Source of the DNA: Nitratireductor aquimarinus
GTDB taxonomy: Bacteria > Pseudomonadota > Alphaproteobacteria > Rhizobiales > Rhizobiaceae
Direction of reading: 5' to 3'
Length of the DNA: 64,000 nucleotides
Assembly: GCF_017255295.1 (NCBI RefSeq)
Contig: NZ_JAFKDE010000004.1
Span: forward strand, 248,001 to 312,000
Below, one piece after another: positions 25,926 through 34,249 of the stretch. Made by a program: the position numbers and the translations under genes. Below the pieces are notes generated by a model, which worked only from the letters and a program-made list of their open reading frames with translations, was not told the DNA's origin and ran no database searches. How positions within the stretch are numbered: the first letter of the stretch is position 1; each line of letters opens with the position of its first letter.

Positions 25926-26173
25926 CTGAAACATAAGTACCCCCGGAATTCCGACGTACCCTGCTCGATACAACTTCTGAACGATATCGGATTCAGATTA
26001 CATATACAACCTGTAATGGATTATGTGGATATCTATGCAGCCTTTGAGGAATCAATATCGGGAAAATCCATATTTTTCATAAGGATACTCGATTATCAAC
26101 ATCGATAAGTGATAAACAAGAAATACAACTTATACGCTAAATTCCACGTATAATTATGCGTATACAACCCCGT
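25926..26173. other. AT-rich non-coding spacer (part of a 630-bp gap)
   Basis: The gap between the LysR start (25668) and the metal-ATPase stop (26299) is GC-rich up to about 25925, then changes sharply to AT-rich DNA up to the terminator at 26174. The AT-rich part holds several short hairpins (for example TTATC-AACATC-GATAA near 26094). It also holds one 30-codon ORF (26016-26108) without a ribosome-binding site. No known RNA family was recognised. A small RNA gene ending at the terminator, or a remnant of acquired DNA, would both fit. Confidence 0.5.
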
Positions 26174-26202
26174 AAAAAAGCCGGCCACGAGGGCCGGCTT
26201 TT
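26174..26202. terminator. Strong bidirectional rho-independent terminator
   Basis: AAAAGCCGGCC and GGCCGGCTTTT pair around ACGAG, giving a T-run on both strands (six Ts on the minus strand). On the minus strand it lies about 97 bp after the metal-ATPase stop and probably ends that transcript. On the plus strand it would end any transcript from the AT-rich spacer. Confidence 0.85.
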
Positions 26203-26298
26203 GCCGATTCTGAAGGGAGCGAAAAAGCGTCGAAGCCGACGGCTGCTCCACCAATATTCCAGACCGCCTCTTGAGCGCCCGAACGCTCGCAGGACGAT

Positions 26299-28551
26299 CT
26301 AACGCTCCATGCGGAAGCCCAGAAGCCTCAGCGCATTCAGCGTCACCAGAACGGTCGCGCCGGTGTCTGCAAGGATTGCGATCCAGAGCCCCGTGACGCC
26401 CAGCACCGTGGTGACCAGGAACACGGCCTTGAGCCCCAGCGCGATGGCGATATTCTGATGGATATTGGCCATCGTCGCACGCGCCAGCCGCACCATGCCG
26501 GCGACATCGCCCACACGGTTGCGCAGAAGCGCGCCATCGGCCGATTCGAGCGCCACATCGGTGCCCGAGCCCATGGCCACGCCAACATTGGCGGTGGCCA
26601 GCGCCGGCGCGTCGTTGATGCCGTCGCCAACCATCATCACCGTATTCCGACCGGTCAGCTCACGGATCGCGGACACCTTGTCATCGGGCAGAAGCTCGGC
26701 GCGATACTCCATCGAAAGGCGTCCCGCGATGGCTTCCGCCGTGCGCGCATTGTCACCGGTGAGCATCATGGTGCGCACGCCGAGCGCCTTGAGCTCCTGC
26801 ATGGCGGCGGCGGCATCCTCGCGCGGCTCGTCGCGCAGGGCGATCACGCCTGAAAGCGCACCGGCGCGGAAAACGGCGGCAACCGTCTTGCCCTCGGCCT
26901 CGAGAGCCTCAATGCGGCTCCTTGCCGGCGCGGTCATCGCGCCTTCTTCCTCGGCATGGCGCGGCGAACCGACGAACACGGTCTCACCACCCACGCGCGC
27001 TTCCACACCGCGGCCGGGAATGGCGCGCGCATCCCTGCCCGCCTCATAGGAAACGCCAAGGCTCTCGGCATGGGCCAGAACGGCCTCGGCCAGCGGATGG
27101 CTGGAACCGGCTTCAACGCCGGCAGCCAGCGCCAGAACACGCGCCTCATCGCCATCGGCCGCCCACACATCCGTCACCGCCGGACGGCCGACCGTGAGCG
27201 TGCCGGTCTTGTCGAAGGTCACGAGATCGGTCCGGGCGGCAGCCTCGATAACGGCCCCGCCCTTCAGAAGCAGGCCACGCCGCGCACCGGTGGAGAGTGC
27301 GGAGGCGATGGAAGCTGGAACGGAGATCACCAGCGCACAGGGGCAGCCGATCAGGAGCAGCGCCAGCGCGCGATAGATCCAGACATCCCAGGCAGCCCCC
27401 GCCGCAAGCGGCGGCACGATGGCGACCAGCAGGGCGAACCCCACCACTGCCGGCATGTAGTAACGGCTGAACCGGTCGATGAAACGCTCTGTTGGCGCAC
27501 GCGCATCCTGCGCTTCCTCGACCAGACGAATGATGCGCGCAATGGTGTTGTCCTCCGGCGCGCGCGTCACGCGCACACGGATCGCCGCATCGGTGCTGAT
27601 CGAACCGGCAAAGACATCTTCGCCCTCGCCCTTCGTGCGCGGCACGGATTCGCCCGTCACCGGCGCTTCGTCGATGCCGGCAATGCCGTCGACGATCTCG
27701 CCATCGGCAGGAATCCGGTCACCCGGCCGCACCATGACGATCTGGCCGATTTTCAGCTCTGCGGCCTGCACCTTGCGGGTCTTGCCGTTTTCCTCAAGCA
27801 GCGCGGTCTTGGGCACCAGATCGCCCAGCGCCCGGATGCCGGCGCGCGCGCGGTTGGCCGCCACACCTTCCAGCACTTCGCCCACCGCGAACAGGAAGAC
27901 GACAAGCGCCGCCTCCTCGGCAGCGCCAATGAACAGGGCACCGGCGGCGGCCACCGTCATCAGCATCTCGATGGTGAAGGGCATGCCTGCGCTCAGCGCG
28001 GCGAAGGCCCGGCGGGCGATGGGCGCAACGCCGATCAGACAGGCCGCAACGAATGCCCACATGCCGAGTTCACCCGGCAGCAGGAATTCCGCACCCCAGG
28101 CGGCGACCAGAAGAAGTCCGGTCAGGATCACCAGACGCCCCTTGCCGGTCTGATACCAGCTGCGGTCGCCATCATCCGCACCGTGCACATGACCGGCAAC
28201 GCCATGTCCCGGATCGGCGCGCTCAACTTTAGAACCCTGCCCATGCGTGTGGTCATGCCCACCACAACAGGAGCTCTGCGTAACCGCGCCCGTTTCGGCC
28301 GCTTCCCCGCGCTGACGCGGCGCAATCGAATAGCCGAGTTTCTTGACCGCACGCTCCACCTTGTCGCGCCCGGTCTTGTTTTCATCCAGCGACAGGGCCA
28401 GCGTCTCGGACATCACCGAAACACTGACATCACTCACACCGGGAAAACGCTCCACGGCGGTGCGGATCTTGTTCGCACAGCTTCCACAATCCATGCCGCC
28501 CACCTTCCAGGAATAGGGGTTTGCGGCGCTATCATCCTGTTTCAAGGACAC
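26299..28551 (-). CDS. zntA: Zn/Cd/Pb-exporting P1B-type ATPase (ZntA-like)
   Basis: The 750-residue protein begins with one heavy-metal-associated domain (GMDCGSCANK, Cys22 and Cys25). A Cys/His-rich linker (CCGGHDHTHGQG) follows, then eight predicted membrane helices. Core motifs are VTGESVP, the transport CPC in GCPCALVISVPAS, DKTGTLT with the phosphorylated Asp, SSHPLAEAV and GDGINDAPAL. The last helix has DTGATVLVTLNALRLL; its Asp is the P1B-2 signature for divalent Zn, Cd or Pb rather than Cu. A MerR-type promoter precedes it, implying metal-induced expression. The MerR gene is not in the window. Confidence 0.93.
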   Translation of the reverse strand: MSLKQDDSAANPYSWKVGGMDCGSCANKIRTAVERFPGVSDVSVSVMSETLALSLDENKTGRDKVERAVKKLGYSIAPRQRGEAAETGAVTQSSCCGGHDHTHGQGSKVERADPGHGVAGHVHGADDGDRSWYQTGKGRLVILTGLLLVAAWGAEFLLPGELGMWAFVAACLIGVAPIARRAFAALSAGMPFTIEMLMTVAAAGALFIGAAEEAALVVFLFAVGEVLEGVAANRARAGIRALGDLVPKTALLEENGKTRKVQAAELKIGQIVMVRPGDRIPADGEIVDGIAGIDEAPVTGESVPRTKGEGEDVFAGSISTDAAIRVRVTRAPEDNTIARIIRLVEEAQDARAPTERFIDRFSRYYMPAVVGFALLVAIVPPLAAGAAWDVWIYRALALLLIGCPCALVISVPASIASALSTGARRGLLLKGGAVIEAAARTDLVTFDKTGTLTVGRPAVTDVWAADGDEARVLALAAGVEAGSSHPLAEAVLAHAESLGVSYEAGRDARAIPGRGVEARVGGETVFVGSPRHAEEEGAMTAPARSRIEALEAEGKTVAAVFRAGALSGVIALRDEPREDAAAAMQELKALGVRTMMLTGDNARTAEAIAGRLSMEYRAELLPDDKVSAIRELTGRNTVMMVGDGINDAPALATANVGVAMGSGTDVALESADGALLRNRVGDVAGMVRLARATMANIHQNIAIALGLKAVFLVTTVLGVTGLWIAILADTGATVLVTLNALRLLGFRMER

Positions 28552-28584
28552 GATGATTCTCCTTACAGACTTTCAACGCCTGCA

Positions 28585-28615
28585 AGGATAGGATCTCTAG
28601 TTACTAGAGCTTCAA
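28585..28615 (-). promoter_or_regulatory. MerR-type metal-responsive promoter and operator
   Basis: On the minus strand TTGAAG (28610-28615) and TATCCT (28585-28590) are separated by exactly 19 bp, the over-long spacer used by MerR-family activators. The spacer contains the perfect palindrome CTCTAG-TAA-CTAGAG (28595-28609), close to known ZntR/CadR-type sites. It lies 34 bp upstream of the ATPase start codon. Confidence 0.8.
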
Positions 28616-28637
28616 GAGGAAAAATGCGCGAATTCGA

Positions 28638-29798
28638 TCAGCCGGCCTGATGCACGGGTTCGCCGCCGATCCAGGTGGAGACAACGCCGAGATCATCGTT
28701 CAGAACCACGAAATCGGCGTCCCTGCCAGCGCCAAGGCGGCCCTTGGCGTGATCGAGCCCGATGGCCTGCGCCGGATAGACGCTTACCATGCGAAGCGCT
28801 TCCTCGAGCGGCAGCCCGACCGTGCGGTGCAGATAGGCAACCGTCGCAATCATGTCGATATCCGCGCCGGCCAGCGTCCCGTCCTCCAGCGTCAGCCGGC
28901 CGTTTTCACGCATGATCGTGCGGCCGTTCAGCGTAAAGGATTTCAGATCGGTGCCGATGGTCGACATGGCGTCCGTCACCGCGAAAATGCGGGCCGGGCC
29001 ATTCTTGCCGCGCAGGGCAACGCCAATCGCCACCGGGTCGACGTGAACGCCATCGGCAATGATGCCAACCCACAGACGGCCACTGTCGAGCGCAGCGCCA
29101 ACGACACCCGGCTCGCGATGGGCAAGCGGGCTCATGGCATTGAAGAGATGGGTTACCAGCGATGCGCCCGCCTCGGCATAGGCCAGCGCCGTGTTGCAGG
29201 TCGTGTCCGTGTGCCCAAGACTCACCTTCACACCGCCCTCGACCAGCGCCTTCACCTGTTCAGCCGTCGCATTTTCGGGCGCCAGCGTCACCATCAGCGC
29301 CGGCAGTTCCCGGCGCGCCTCGATCATGGCGGCGAGATCGCCATCCTCCAGCGGACGGATCAGCGCCGGGTCATGCGCGCCCTTGCGCGCGATGGAAAGG
29401 TGTGGCCCTTCCAGATGCAGGCCGAGAAAGCCGGGCATCTTCATCCGCGCCGCTTCAACACCGGCGGCAATCGACGCTGCGGTCGATTCACGCGTATCGG
29501 TGATCAGCGTCGGCAGAAGCCCGGTCGTGCCGAATTTCGCATGCGCGCTGCAGATTTTCTGCAGTCCCCCGACCCCGCAATCGCCGTCGAACATCACGCC
29601 GCCGCCGCCATTGACCTGCAGATCGATGAAGCCCGGCACGACCATCGCACCGCCCGCCTCGCGCCGTTCGCAATCGGGAGCAAGCGCGTCCAGCGGCTCG
29701 ATCCCGGCAATCCGGCCGTTCTCGACGATCAGCGCCCGGTTATCCTGCCAGGCGTCTCCATCAAAGATGCGCGCGCCGACGAGTGCGAAAGAAGACAT
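28638..29798 (-). CDS. nagA: N-acetylglucosamine-6-phosphate deacetylase
   Basis: The 386-residue amidohydrolase has the NagA motifs VPGFIDLQVNGGGGV, GLHLEGPHLS with the metal-binding Glu, VSLGHTDTTC, THLFNAMSPLAHREPG and AVTDAMSTIG with the catalytic Asp. It removes acetate from GlcNAc-6-phosphate. It is the last gene of nagK-gntR-nagA, 27 bp after the regulator. nagB, which would deaminate the product glucosamine-6-phosphate, is not seen in this window. Confidence 0.92.
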   Translation of the reverse strand: MSSFALVGARIFDGDAWQDNRALIVENGRIAGIEPLDALAPDCERREAGGAMVVPGFIDLQVNGGGGVMFDGDCGVGGLQKICSAHAKFGTTGLLPTLITDTRESTAASIAAGVEAARMKMPGFLGLHLEGPHLSIARKGAHDPALIRPLEDGDLAAMIEARRELPALMVTLAPENATAEQVKALVEGGVKVSLGHTDTTCNTALAYAEAGASLVTHLFNAMSPLAHREPGVVGAALDSGRLWVGIIADGVHVDPVAIGVALRGKNGPARIFAVTDAMSTIGTDLKSFTLNGRTIMRENGRLTLEDGTLAGADIDMIATVAYLHRTVGLPLEEALRMVSVYPAQAIGLDHAKGRLGAGRDADFVVLNDDLGVVSTWIGGEPVHQAG

Positions 29799-29825
29799 GT
29801 CTCGGTTCCGATTTTCTGGATTACA

Positions 29826-30584
29826 TCAACGTTCCGGGATCTTCAGCTCGGCGACGAAATCATAGGCGTCGCCGCGATAGATCGAACGGGTGAATTCAAT
29901 GACCCGGCCATTGGGCAGGTAGGAAACGCGCTCGATATAAAGCGCGGCCTCACCGGGCGCGACCTTGAGAAGCTTGGCCTCGCGCTCATCCACATTGCGC
30001 GCGGAAATGCGCTGCGTGGCGCGGCACGGCCGGGCAGAACGCATGTCCAGCGCATCATAGAGCGAATCCGTCACCGATGCCGGATCGGGAAGGAAGCTGC
30101 CGATGATGGATGCCCGCTCGATGGCCATGGGCACATCGTCGGCGATGCGCAGGCGCTCCAGCCGGGAGACCGTATCCCCCACCGAAAGCCCCAGCACCAT
30201 CATTTCGTCAGGAGACGGCGCGACAACCACCCGCTCCAGCCACTCGGACCGGGCAGACAGTCCGCGCCGCGCCATGTCCTCGGTGAACGAGGTCAGCAGC
30301 GAGAGAGACTGCTCGACGCGCGACACCGAGGGCGCAACGAACGTGCCGGAGCCATGGCGGCGAATGAGACGCCCCTGCTTCACCAGATCATCGACGGCGC
30401 GGCGCACCGTGACACGGCTCAAGCCCGTCAGTTCGGCAATGTCGCGCTCGGTCGGCAGGGCCGCGCCCTCGCCCAGCACGCCGCCGCTGATCGCATCTTC
30501 AAGAAGGCGACGCAGGCGCACATAAAGCGGGCCGGACCCCATGGCCGCAACGCTCTCTTCGGTGAAGAGTTTCGATACGCTCAT
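29826..30584 (-). CDS. GntR/HutC-family regulator of amino-sugar use
   Basis: The 252-residue protein has an N-terminal GntR winged helix (GPLYVRLRRLLEDAISGGVL, ALPTERDIAELTGLSRVTVR, DLVKQGRLIRRHGSGTFVA). A UTRA ligand-binding domain runs from about residue 100 to the end (PMAIERASIIGSFLPDP, YIERVSYLPNGRVIEFTRSI). This is the NagR/NagQ/DasR class, which senses phosphorylated amino sugars. Its gene lies between nagK and nagA with an ATGA overlap to nagK, so it probably regulates this operon and the divergent ABC importer. The ligand is inferred from context. Confidence 0.88.
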   Translation of the reverse strand: MSVSKLFTEESVAAMGSGPLYVRLRRLLEDAISGGVLGEGAALPTERDIAELTGLSRVTVRRAVDDLVKQGRLIRRHGSGTFVAPSVSRVEQSLSLLTSFTEDMARRGLSARSEWLERVVVAPSPDEMMVLGLSVGDTVSRLERLRIADDVPMAIERASIIGSFLPDPASVTDSLYDALDMRSARPCRATQRISARNVDEREAKLLKVAPGEAALYIERVSYLPNGRVIEFTRSIYRGDAYDFVAELKIPER

Positions 30585-31474
30585 CGTCGCCCCTCCCCTT
30601 CCATGGCCGGCGGGAACGCGCGCAGCGCAAGCTGCACCGCACCACCCAGCGCGTCGGCCAGTGGCTCTTTCAGGATCGCCTGATGCCGCGGCTCAAGCCG
30701 CCCGGCATAGAGCGCCCCGAGACCACCCAGGAGGCAGAGGCGTTCGCACCCCTCGAAAACGACCGTGTCGAGCGTCTCGGTGATATCGCGCACCGTGTCG
30801 CGCAGAATGCGTCCGGCCAGAGGGTCGCCCTGATCGTCGTACTCGAAAACCATCGGCGCGAAGGAGCCATAATCGGCCGGTCGCGCATTCTGCTGCGCGA
30901 ACTCCACCATCGCTTCCGGATTGTTCTGGAAATGCGCCATGACGGCGCGGCTGAGCGGCGTGTGTTCGCGAATGCCGTCATGGGCGAGCAGGGTCTGCTG
31001 TAGCAGTGTACGGCCAAGAACAGCACCACTGCCCTGATCGCCGATGGCGAAACCCCAGCCGCCCACATTGCGCAGCTTACCACCGGATCGCGCCACATAG
31101 GCGGAGCCGGTGCCCAGAATGGCCATGACGCCGTCATTGTCGCCCAGCGCGCCCTGAAGCGCGATCAGACCGTCATGTACGAATTGTGTGTCGGCAAAGG
31201 GCAGTGCCCGGGCAAGCGCCCGCTGACGCTCACCCACATTGATGCCCGCAAGCCCCAGATAGGCCGGAATGCCGGAGAGATCGAGCGCATTGAGCCCCGC
31301 ATCGTGTAGCGCCTCGCGGGCGGCCATCACGATGTTTTCGCCAATCGCGTCCGACGCGGTAAAAATATTGGCGGAGCCGCGTTTTCCGCGCCCGAGAACA
31401 TTGCCATGCCGGTCGGCCAATGCGGCCCGGCAGCTCGTTCCCCCACCATCGATTGCAATGACAAATTCGCTCAT
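30581..31474 (-). CDS. nagK: N-acetylglucosamine kinase (BadF/BcrA ATPase fold)
   Basis: The 297-residue protein begins IAIDGGGTSCRAALADRHGN, the phosphate-1 loop of ASKHA sugar kinases, and contains MAILGTGSAYVARSGGKL and GGWGFAIGDQGSGAVLGRTL. These are typical of BadF/BadG/BcrA/BcrD-domain amino-sugar kinases. It should phosphorylate imported GlcNAc, or less likely glucosamine, to the 6-phosphate used by NagA. The ATG at 31474 is preceded by AGGAG; the upstream ATG at 31489 has none. The gene overlaps the GntR gene by ATGA and is divergent from the importer. Confidence 0.88.
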   Translation of the reverse strand: MSEFVIAIDGGGTSCRAALADRHGNVLGRGKRGSANIFTASDAIGENIVMAAREALHDAGLNALDLSGIPAYLGLAGINVGERQRALARALPFADTQFVHDGLIALQGALGDNDGVMAILGTGSAYVARSGGKLRNVGGWGFAIGDQGSGAVLGRTLLQQTLLAHDGIREHTPLSRAVMAHFQNNPEAMVEFAQQNARPADYGSFAPMVFEYDDQGDPLAGRILRDTVRDITETLDTVVFEGCERLCLLGGLGALYAGRLEPRHQAILKEPLADALGGAVQLALRAFPPAMEGEGRR

Positions 31475-31493
31475 GATCACTCCTCGCAATCAT

Positions 31494-31643
31494 GATACCA
31501 AAAAGATACCTCTAGGAAACAAGAAAAAACAGAGCGCCGAAAATTTAACGCATCCATCTGTTTTTGCATCATAAAAATCTGCGCCACTCAAAAAACCGTT
31601 CGAAGATGAAAGATTCACCTCTGGACAAATGGTATTTTTTTGG
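31494..31643. promoter_or_regulatory. Repeated GGTAT-containing motifs in the nag divergent promoter region
   Basis: The 395-bp gap 31475-31869 separates nagK from the importer genes and holds no gene. Next to nagK, GATACC occurs twice (31494-31499 and 31505-31510), 11 bp apart, about one helical turn. Read on the minus strand this is GGTATCTTTTTGGTATC. On the other side TGGTATTTTTTTGG (31630-31643) resembles it on the plus strand. These may be binding sites of the GntR-type regulator; this is inferred from repetition and placement. The remainder, 31644-31869, shows only the ribosome-binding site GGGAGA before 31870. Confidence 0.4.
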
Positions 31644-31869
31644 CCTTTAATTTCTCCATTGGAGGAGCAGAGGGGTCCGGGGAGCGGAGCGCACAAGGCA
31701 CACAAAGAAGCGCCAGTGCGTGACCAGAAAACCGGAAATGCCGGCCGGGCTCAAGAGCCGGCTACCAAAAAGAACCTCCATAGGAACAGTTCAGCAGCGC
31801 TCCGGGCGCCGTTGCGACCTGTCGTGCAGGCGCGGCTGCGATGCCCCGGGGCAAACCAGGGAGAAGACC

Positions 31870-33126
31870 ATGATGAAATCCACCAAACTGGCGTTACTCG
31901 CCGCAACCATGCTCGGCGCGTCCGGCGTGGCGATGGCGCAGGATGCCGAGCTCACCATCGAAAGCTGGCGCAATGACGACCTGACCATCTGGCAGGAAAA
32001 GCTCATCCCGGCTTTCGAAGCCAAGAATCCCGGCATCAAGGTCAAGTTCGCGCCGAGCGCGCCGACCGAGTACAACGCGGTCCTCAATTCCAAGCTGGAC
32101 GCCGGCACGGCTGGCGACCTGATCACCTGCCGTCCGTTCGACGCATCGCTCAGCCTCTACCAGAAGGGTCACCTGTCGGCGATCCAGGATCTGGAGAACA
32201 TGGCGAACTTCTCCGACGTGGCGAAGGCCGCATGGAGCACGGATGACGGCGCGGAAACCTTCTGCGTGCCGATGGCGTCCGTGATCCACGGCTTCATCTA
32301 CAATGCCGACGCTTTCGAAGAGCTGGGCATCGAGCCGCCGAAGACCAATGAAGAGTTCTTCGCCGTTCTCGAGAAGATCAAGGAAGACGGCACCTACATT
32401 CCCATGGCCATGGGCGCCAAGGACCAGTGGGAAGCCGCCACGATGGGCTACACCAATATCGGCCCGAACTACTGGAAAGGCGAAGAAGGCCGTCTGGCGC
32501 TGATCAGCGGCGAGCAGAAGCTCACTGACGACCAGTGGGTCGAGCCCTTCCGCCAGCTCGCCGCATGGGCGCCCTATCTGGGCGACGGCTATGAGGCGCA
32601 GGCCTATCCCGACAGCCAGAACCTGTTCACGCTCGGCCGCGCGGCGATCTTCCCCGCCGGTTCGTGGGAAATCTCGATCTTCAATGACCAGGCCGACTTC
32701 AAGCTGGGCGCATTCGCACCGCCGGTGCAGAACGCCGGCGACGAGTGCTACATCTCCGATCACACGGATATCGGCATCGGCATGAACGCCAAGACCGAGA
32801 ATGCGGAAGCCGCCCGCACCTTCCTGAACTGGGTCGGTTCGGCTGAGTTCGCCTCGCTCTACGCCAACTCGCTGCCGGGCTTCTTCTCGCTCTCCAGCGA
32901 AACGGTCGAGATGGAAGATCCGCTGGCGCAGGAATTCGTTTCCTGGCGCGAAAACTGCAAATCCACCATCCGTCCCGCGCATCAGATCATCTCGCGCGGC
33001 ACGCCGAACCTCTGGAACGAGATGTGGAACGTCTCGGCCAATGTTCTGCGCGGCGCACAGTCGCCCGAGGATGGCGCGAAGCAGCTTCAGGACGGTCTGG
33101 CAGGCTGGTACGAGCCGCAGCAGTAA
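31870..33126 (+). CDS. ABC sugar importer, periplasmic solute-binding protein
   Basis: The 418-residue protein starts with a Sec signal peptide (LALLAATMLGASGVAMA, cleavage near residue 24, AMA-QD). A family 1 extracellular binding protein follows (ELTIESWRNDDLTIWQEKLI, then PAFEAKNPGIKVKF). It opens a five-gene importer operon divergent from nagK-gntR-nagA, so the ligand is probably GlcNAc, a chito-oligomer or a related amino sugar. The ATG at 31870 follows GGGAGA; earlier in-frame ATGs would destroy the signal peptide. Two hairpins follow the stop codon. Confidence 0.9.
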   Translation: MMKSTKLALLAATMLGASGVAMAQDAELTIESWRNDDLTIWQEKLIPAFEAKNPGIKVKFAPSAPTEYNAVLNSKLDAGTAGDLITCRPFDASLSLYQKGHLSAIQDLENMANFSDVAKAAWSTDDGAETFCVPMASVIHGFIYNADAFEELGIEPPKTNEEFFAVLEKIKEDGTYIPMAMGAKDQWEAATMGYTNIGPNYWKGEEGRLALISGEQKLTDDQWVEPFRQLAAWAPYLGDGYEAQAYPDSQNLFTLGRAAIFPAGSWEISIFNDQADFKLGAFAPPVQNAGDECYISDHTDIGIGMNAKTENAEAARTFLNWVGSAEFASLYANSLPGFFSLSSETVEMEDPLAQEFVSWRENCKSTIRPAHQIISRGTPNLWNEMWNVSANVLRGAQSPEDGAKQLQDGLAGWYEPQQ

Positions 33127-33148
33127 ATCCTGATCCTTTGAACAGGAA

Positions 33149-33218
33149 GCCGGGTCCGCCACCTGCGCGGGCCCGGCGCCATAGAGCCTTTTCCGATCAG
33201 ATGAAATCACCTGATCGG
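33149..33218 (+). repeat. Two hairpins after the sugar-binding-protein gene
   Basis: The first (33149-33177) pairs GCCGGG with CCCGGC and has inner complementarity. The second (33193-33218) pairs CCGATCAG with CTGATCGG, extended by TGA/TCA after one mismatch. Neither has a terminal U-run. Such structures protect the binding-protein mRNA from 3' decay or cause partial termination, giving more binding protein than permease. The second resembles short palindromes dispersed in Hyphomicrobiales genomes. Confidence 0.6.
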
Positions 33219-33309
33219 CAAGAAATGGCTCCAGATTCAATAAGTTGAGCAATTCCTTTTCATTCGCATTGGTTCATTCCGAACGGGAAATGCTCCAGAG
33301 AGACGTTCC

Positions 33310-34233
33310 ATGGCCCAAGCCACCAAGAAGCCCATACGCTGGCATATCGCCGTGTTTCTGGCGCCCGCCGTGCTGATCTACACGGCCATCATGATCATCC
33401 CGCTGTTCAGCACACTGCAGCTGGCCATGTACAGCGACGTGGAAAACAGCCAGGTCTATGTGGGCCTGCAAAACTTCCGCGCCCTGTTCGGCGATCCGCA
33501 ATGGTCGGATCAGTTCTGGAACGCGCTCAAGAACAATACCTGGTTCTTCATCGTTCACATGATCGTGCAGAACCCGATCGGCATTCTTCTGGCTGCGCTG
33601 CTTTCAAGCCCGCGCCTGCGCATGCGCTCCTTCTATCGTACGGCCATCTTCATCCCGACGATCCTTTCCTTCGTCATTGCAGGCTTTGCGTGGAAACTCA
33701 TCCTGAGCCCGTTATGGGGCGTGGCCCCCAACCTGCTCGACATGGTCGGCCTGAAAAGCCTTTTCCAGCCCTGGCTCGGCAAGGAAGCCTACGCGCTGAC
33801 GACGCTGGCGCTGATTTCGGTGTGGCAGTTCGTCGGCATTCCGATGATGCTGATCTATGCCGCGCTGCTCTCCATCCCGGACGAGCTTCTGGAAGCCGCC
33901 GAATGCGACGGCATCACTGGCATGTCCCAGTTCTGGAAGGTCAAACTGCCGCTGATCCTGCCCGCCATCGGCATCATCTCAATCCTCACCTTTGTCGGCA
34001 ATTTCAACGCATTCGACCTGATCTACGCCACGCAGGGCGCGCTGGCGGGACCGGATTTCTCGACCGACATTCTGGGCACGTTCATGTTCCGCACCTTCTT
34101 CGGCTTCCAGCTTCAGCTGGGTGACCCGAACCTGGGCGCGGCCATCGCCACCGCCATGTTCGTCATCATTCTCATCGGCGTGTCGATCTATCTGTTCGGC
34201 ATCCAGCGGCGGCTGCGCCGCTACCAGTTCTGA
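33310..34233 (+). CDS. ABC sugar importer permease (MalF/UgpA type)
   Basis: The 307-residue integral membrane protein has about six helices, starting AVFLAPAVLIYTAIMIIPLF. The cytoplasmic EAA coupling loop is EAAECDGITGMSQFWKVKLP. It belongs to the CUT1 carbohydrate uptake class and pairs with the next permease. It lies 183 bp after the binding-protein gene, beyond the hairpins, and 16 bp before the second permease gene. Confidence 0.9.
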   Translation: MAQATKKPIRWHIAVFLAPAVLIYTAIMIIPLFSTLQLAMYSDVENSQVYVGLQNFRALFGDPQWSDQFWNALKNNTWFFIVHMIVQNPIGILLAALLSSPRLRMRSFYRTAIFIPTILSFVIAGFAWKLILSPLWGVAPNLLDMVGLKSLFQPWLGKEAYALTTLALISVWQFVGIPMMLIYAALLSIPDELLEAAECDGITGMSQFWKVKLPLILPAIGIISILTFVGNFNAFDLIYATQGALAGPDFSTDILGTFMFRTFFGFQLQLGDPNLGAAIATAMFVIILIGVSIYLFGIQRRLRRYQF

Positions 34234-34249
34234 GCGGGAGGACACAGAC

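Noticed and set aside
26956-28650. A 564-codon plus-strand ORF opposite the metal ATPase
   Set aside because: It is the antisense frame of the ATPase, whose P-type motifs are all intact on the other strand.
28650-30683. A 677-codon plus-strand ORF opposite nagA and the GntR gene
   Set aside because: It spans two real minus-strand genes and their gap, is Arg/His-rich, and matches no protein family.
31720-31869. Longer form of the sugar-binding protein starting at 31720
   Set aside because: It would bury the signal peptide behind 50 residues; ATG 31870 has GGGAGA and an immediate Sec signal.
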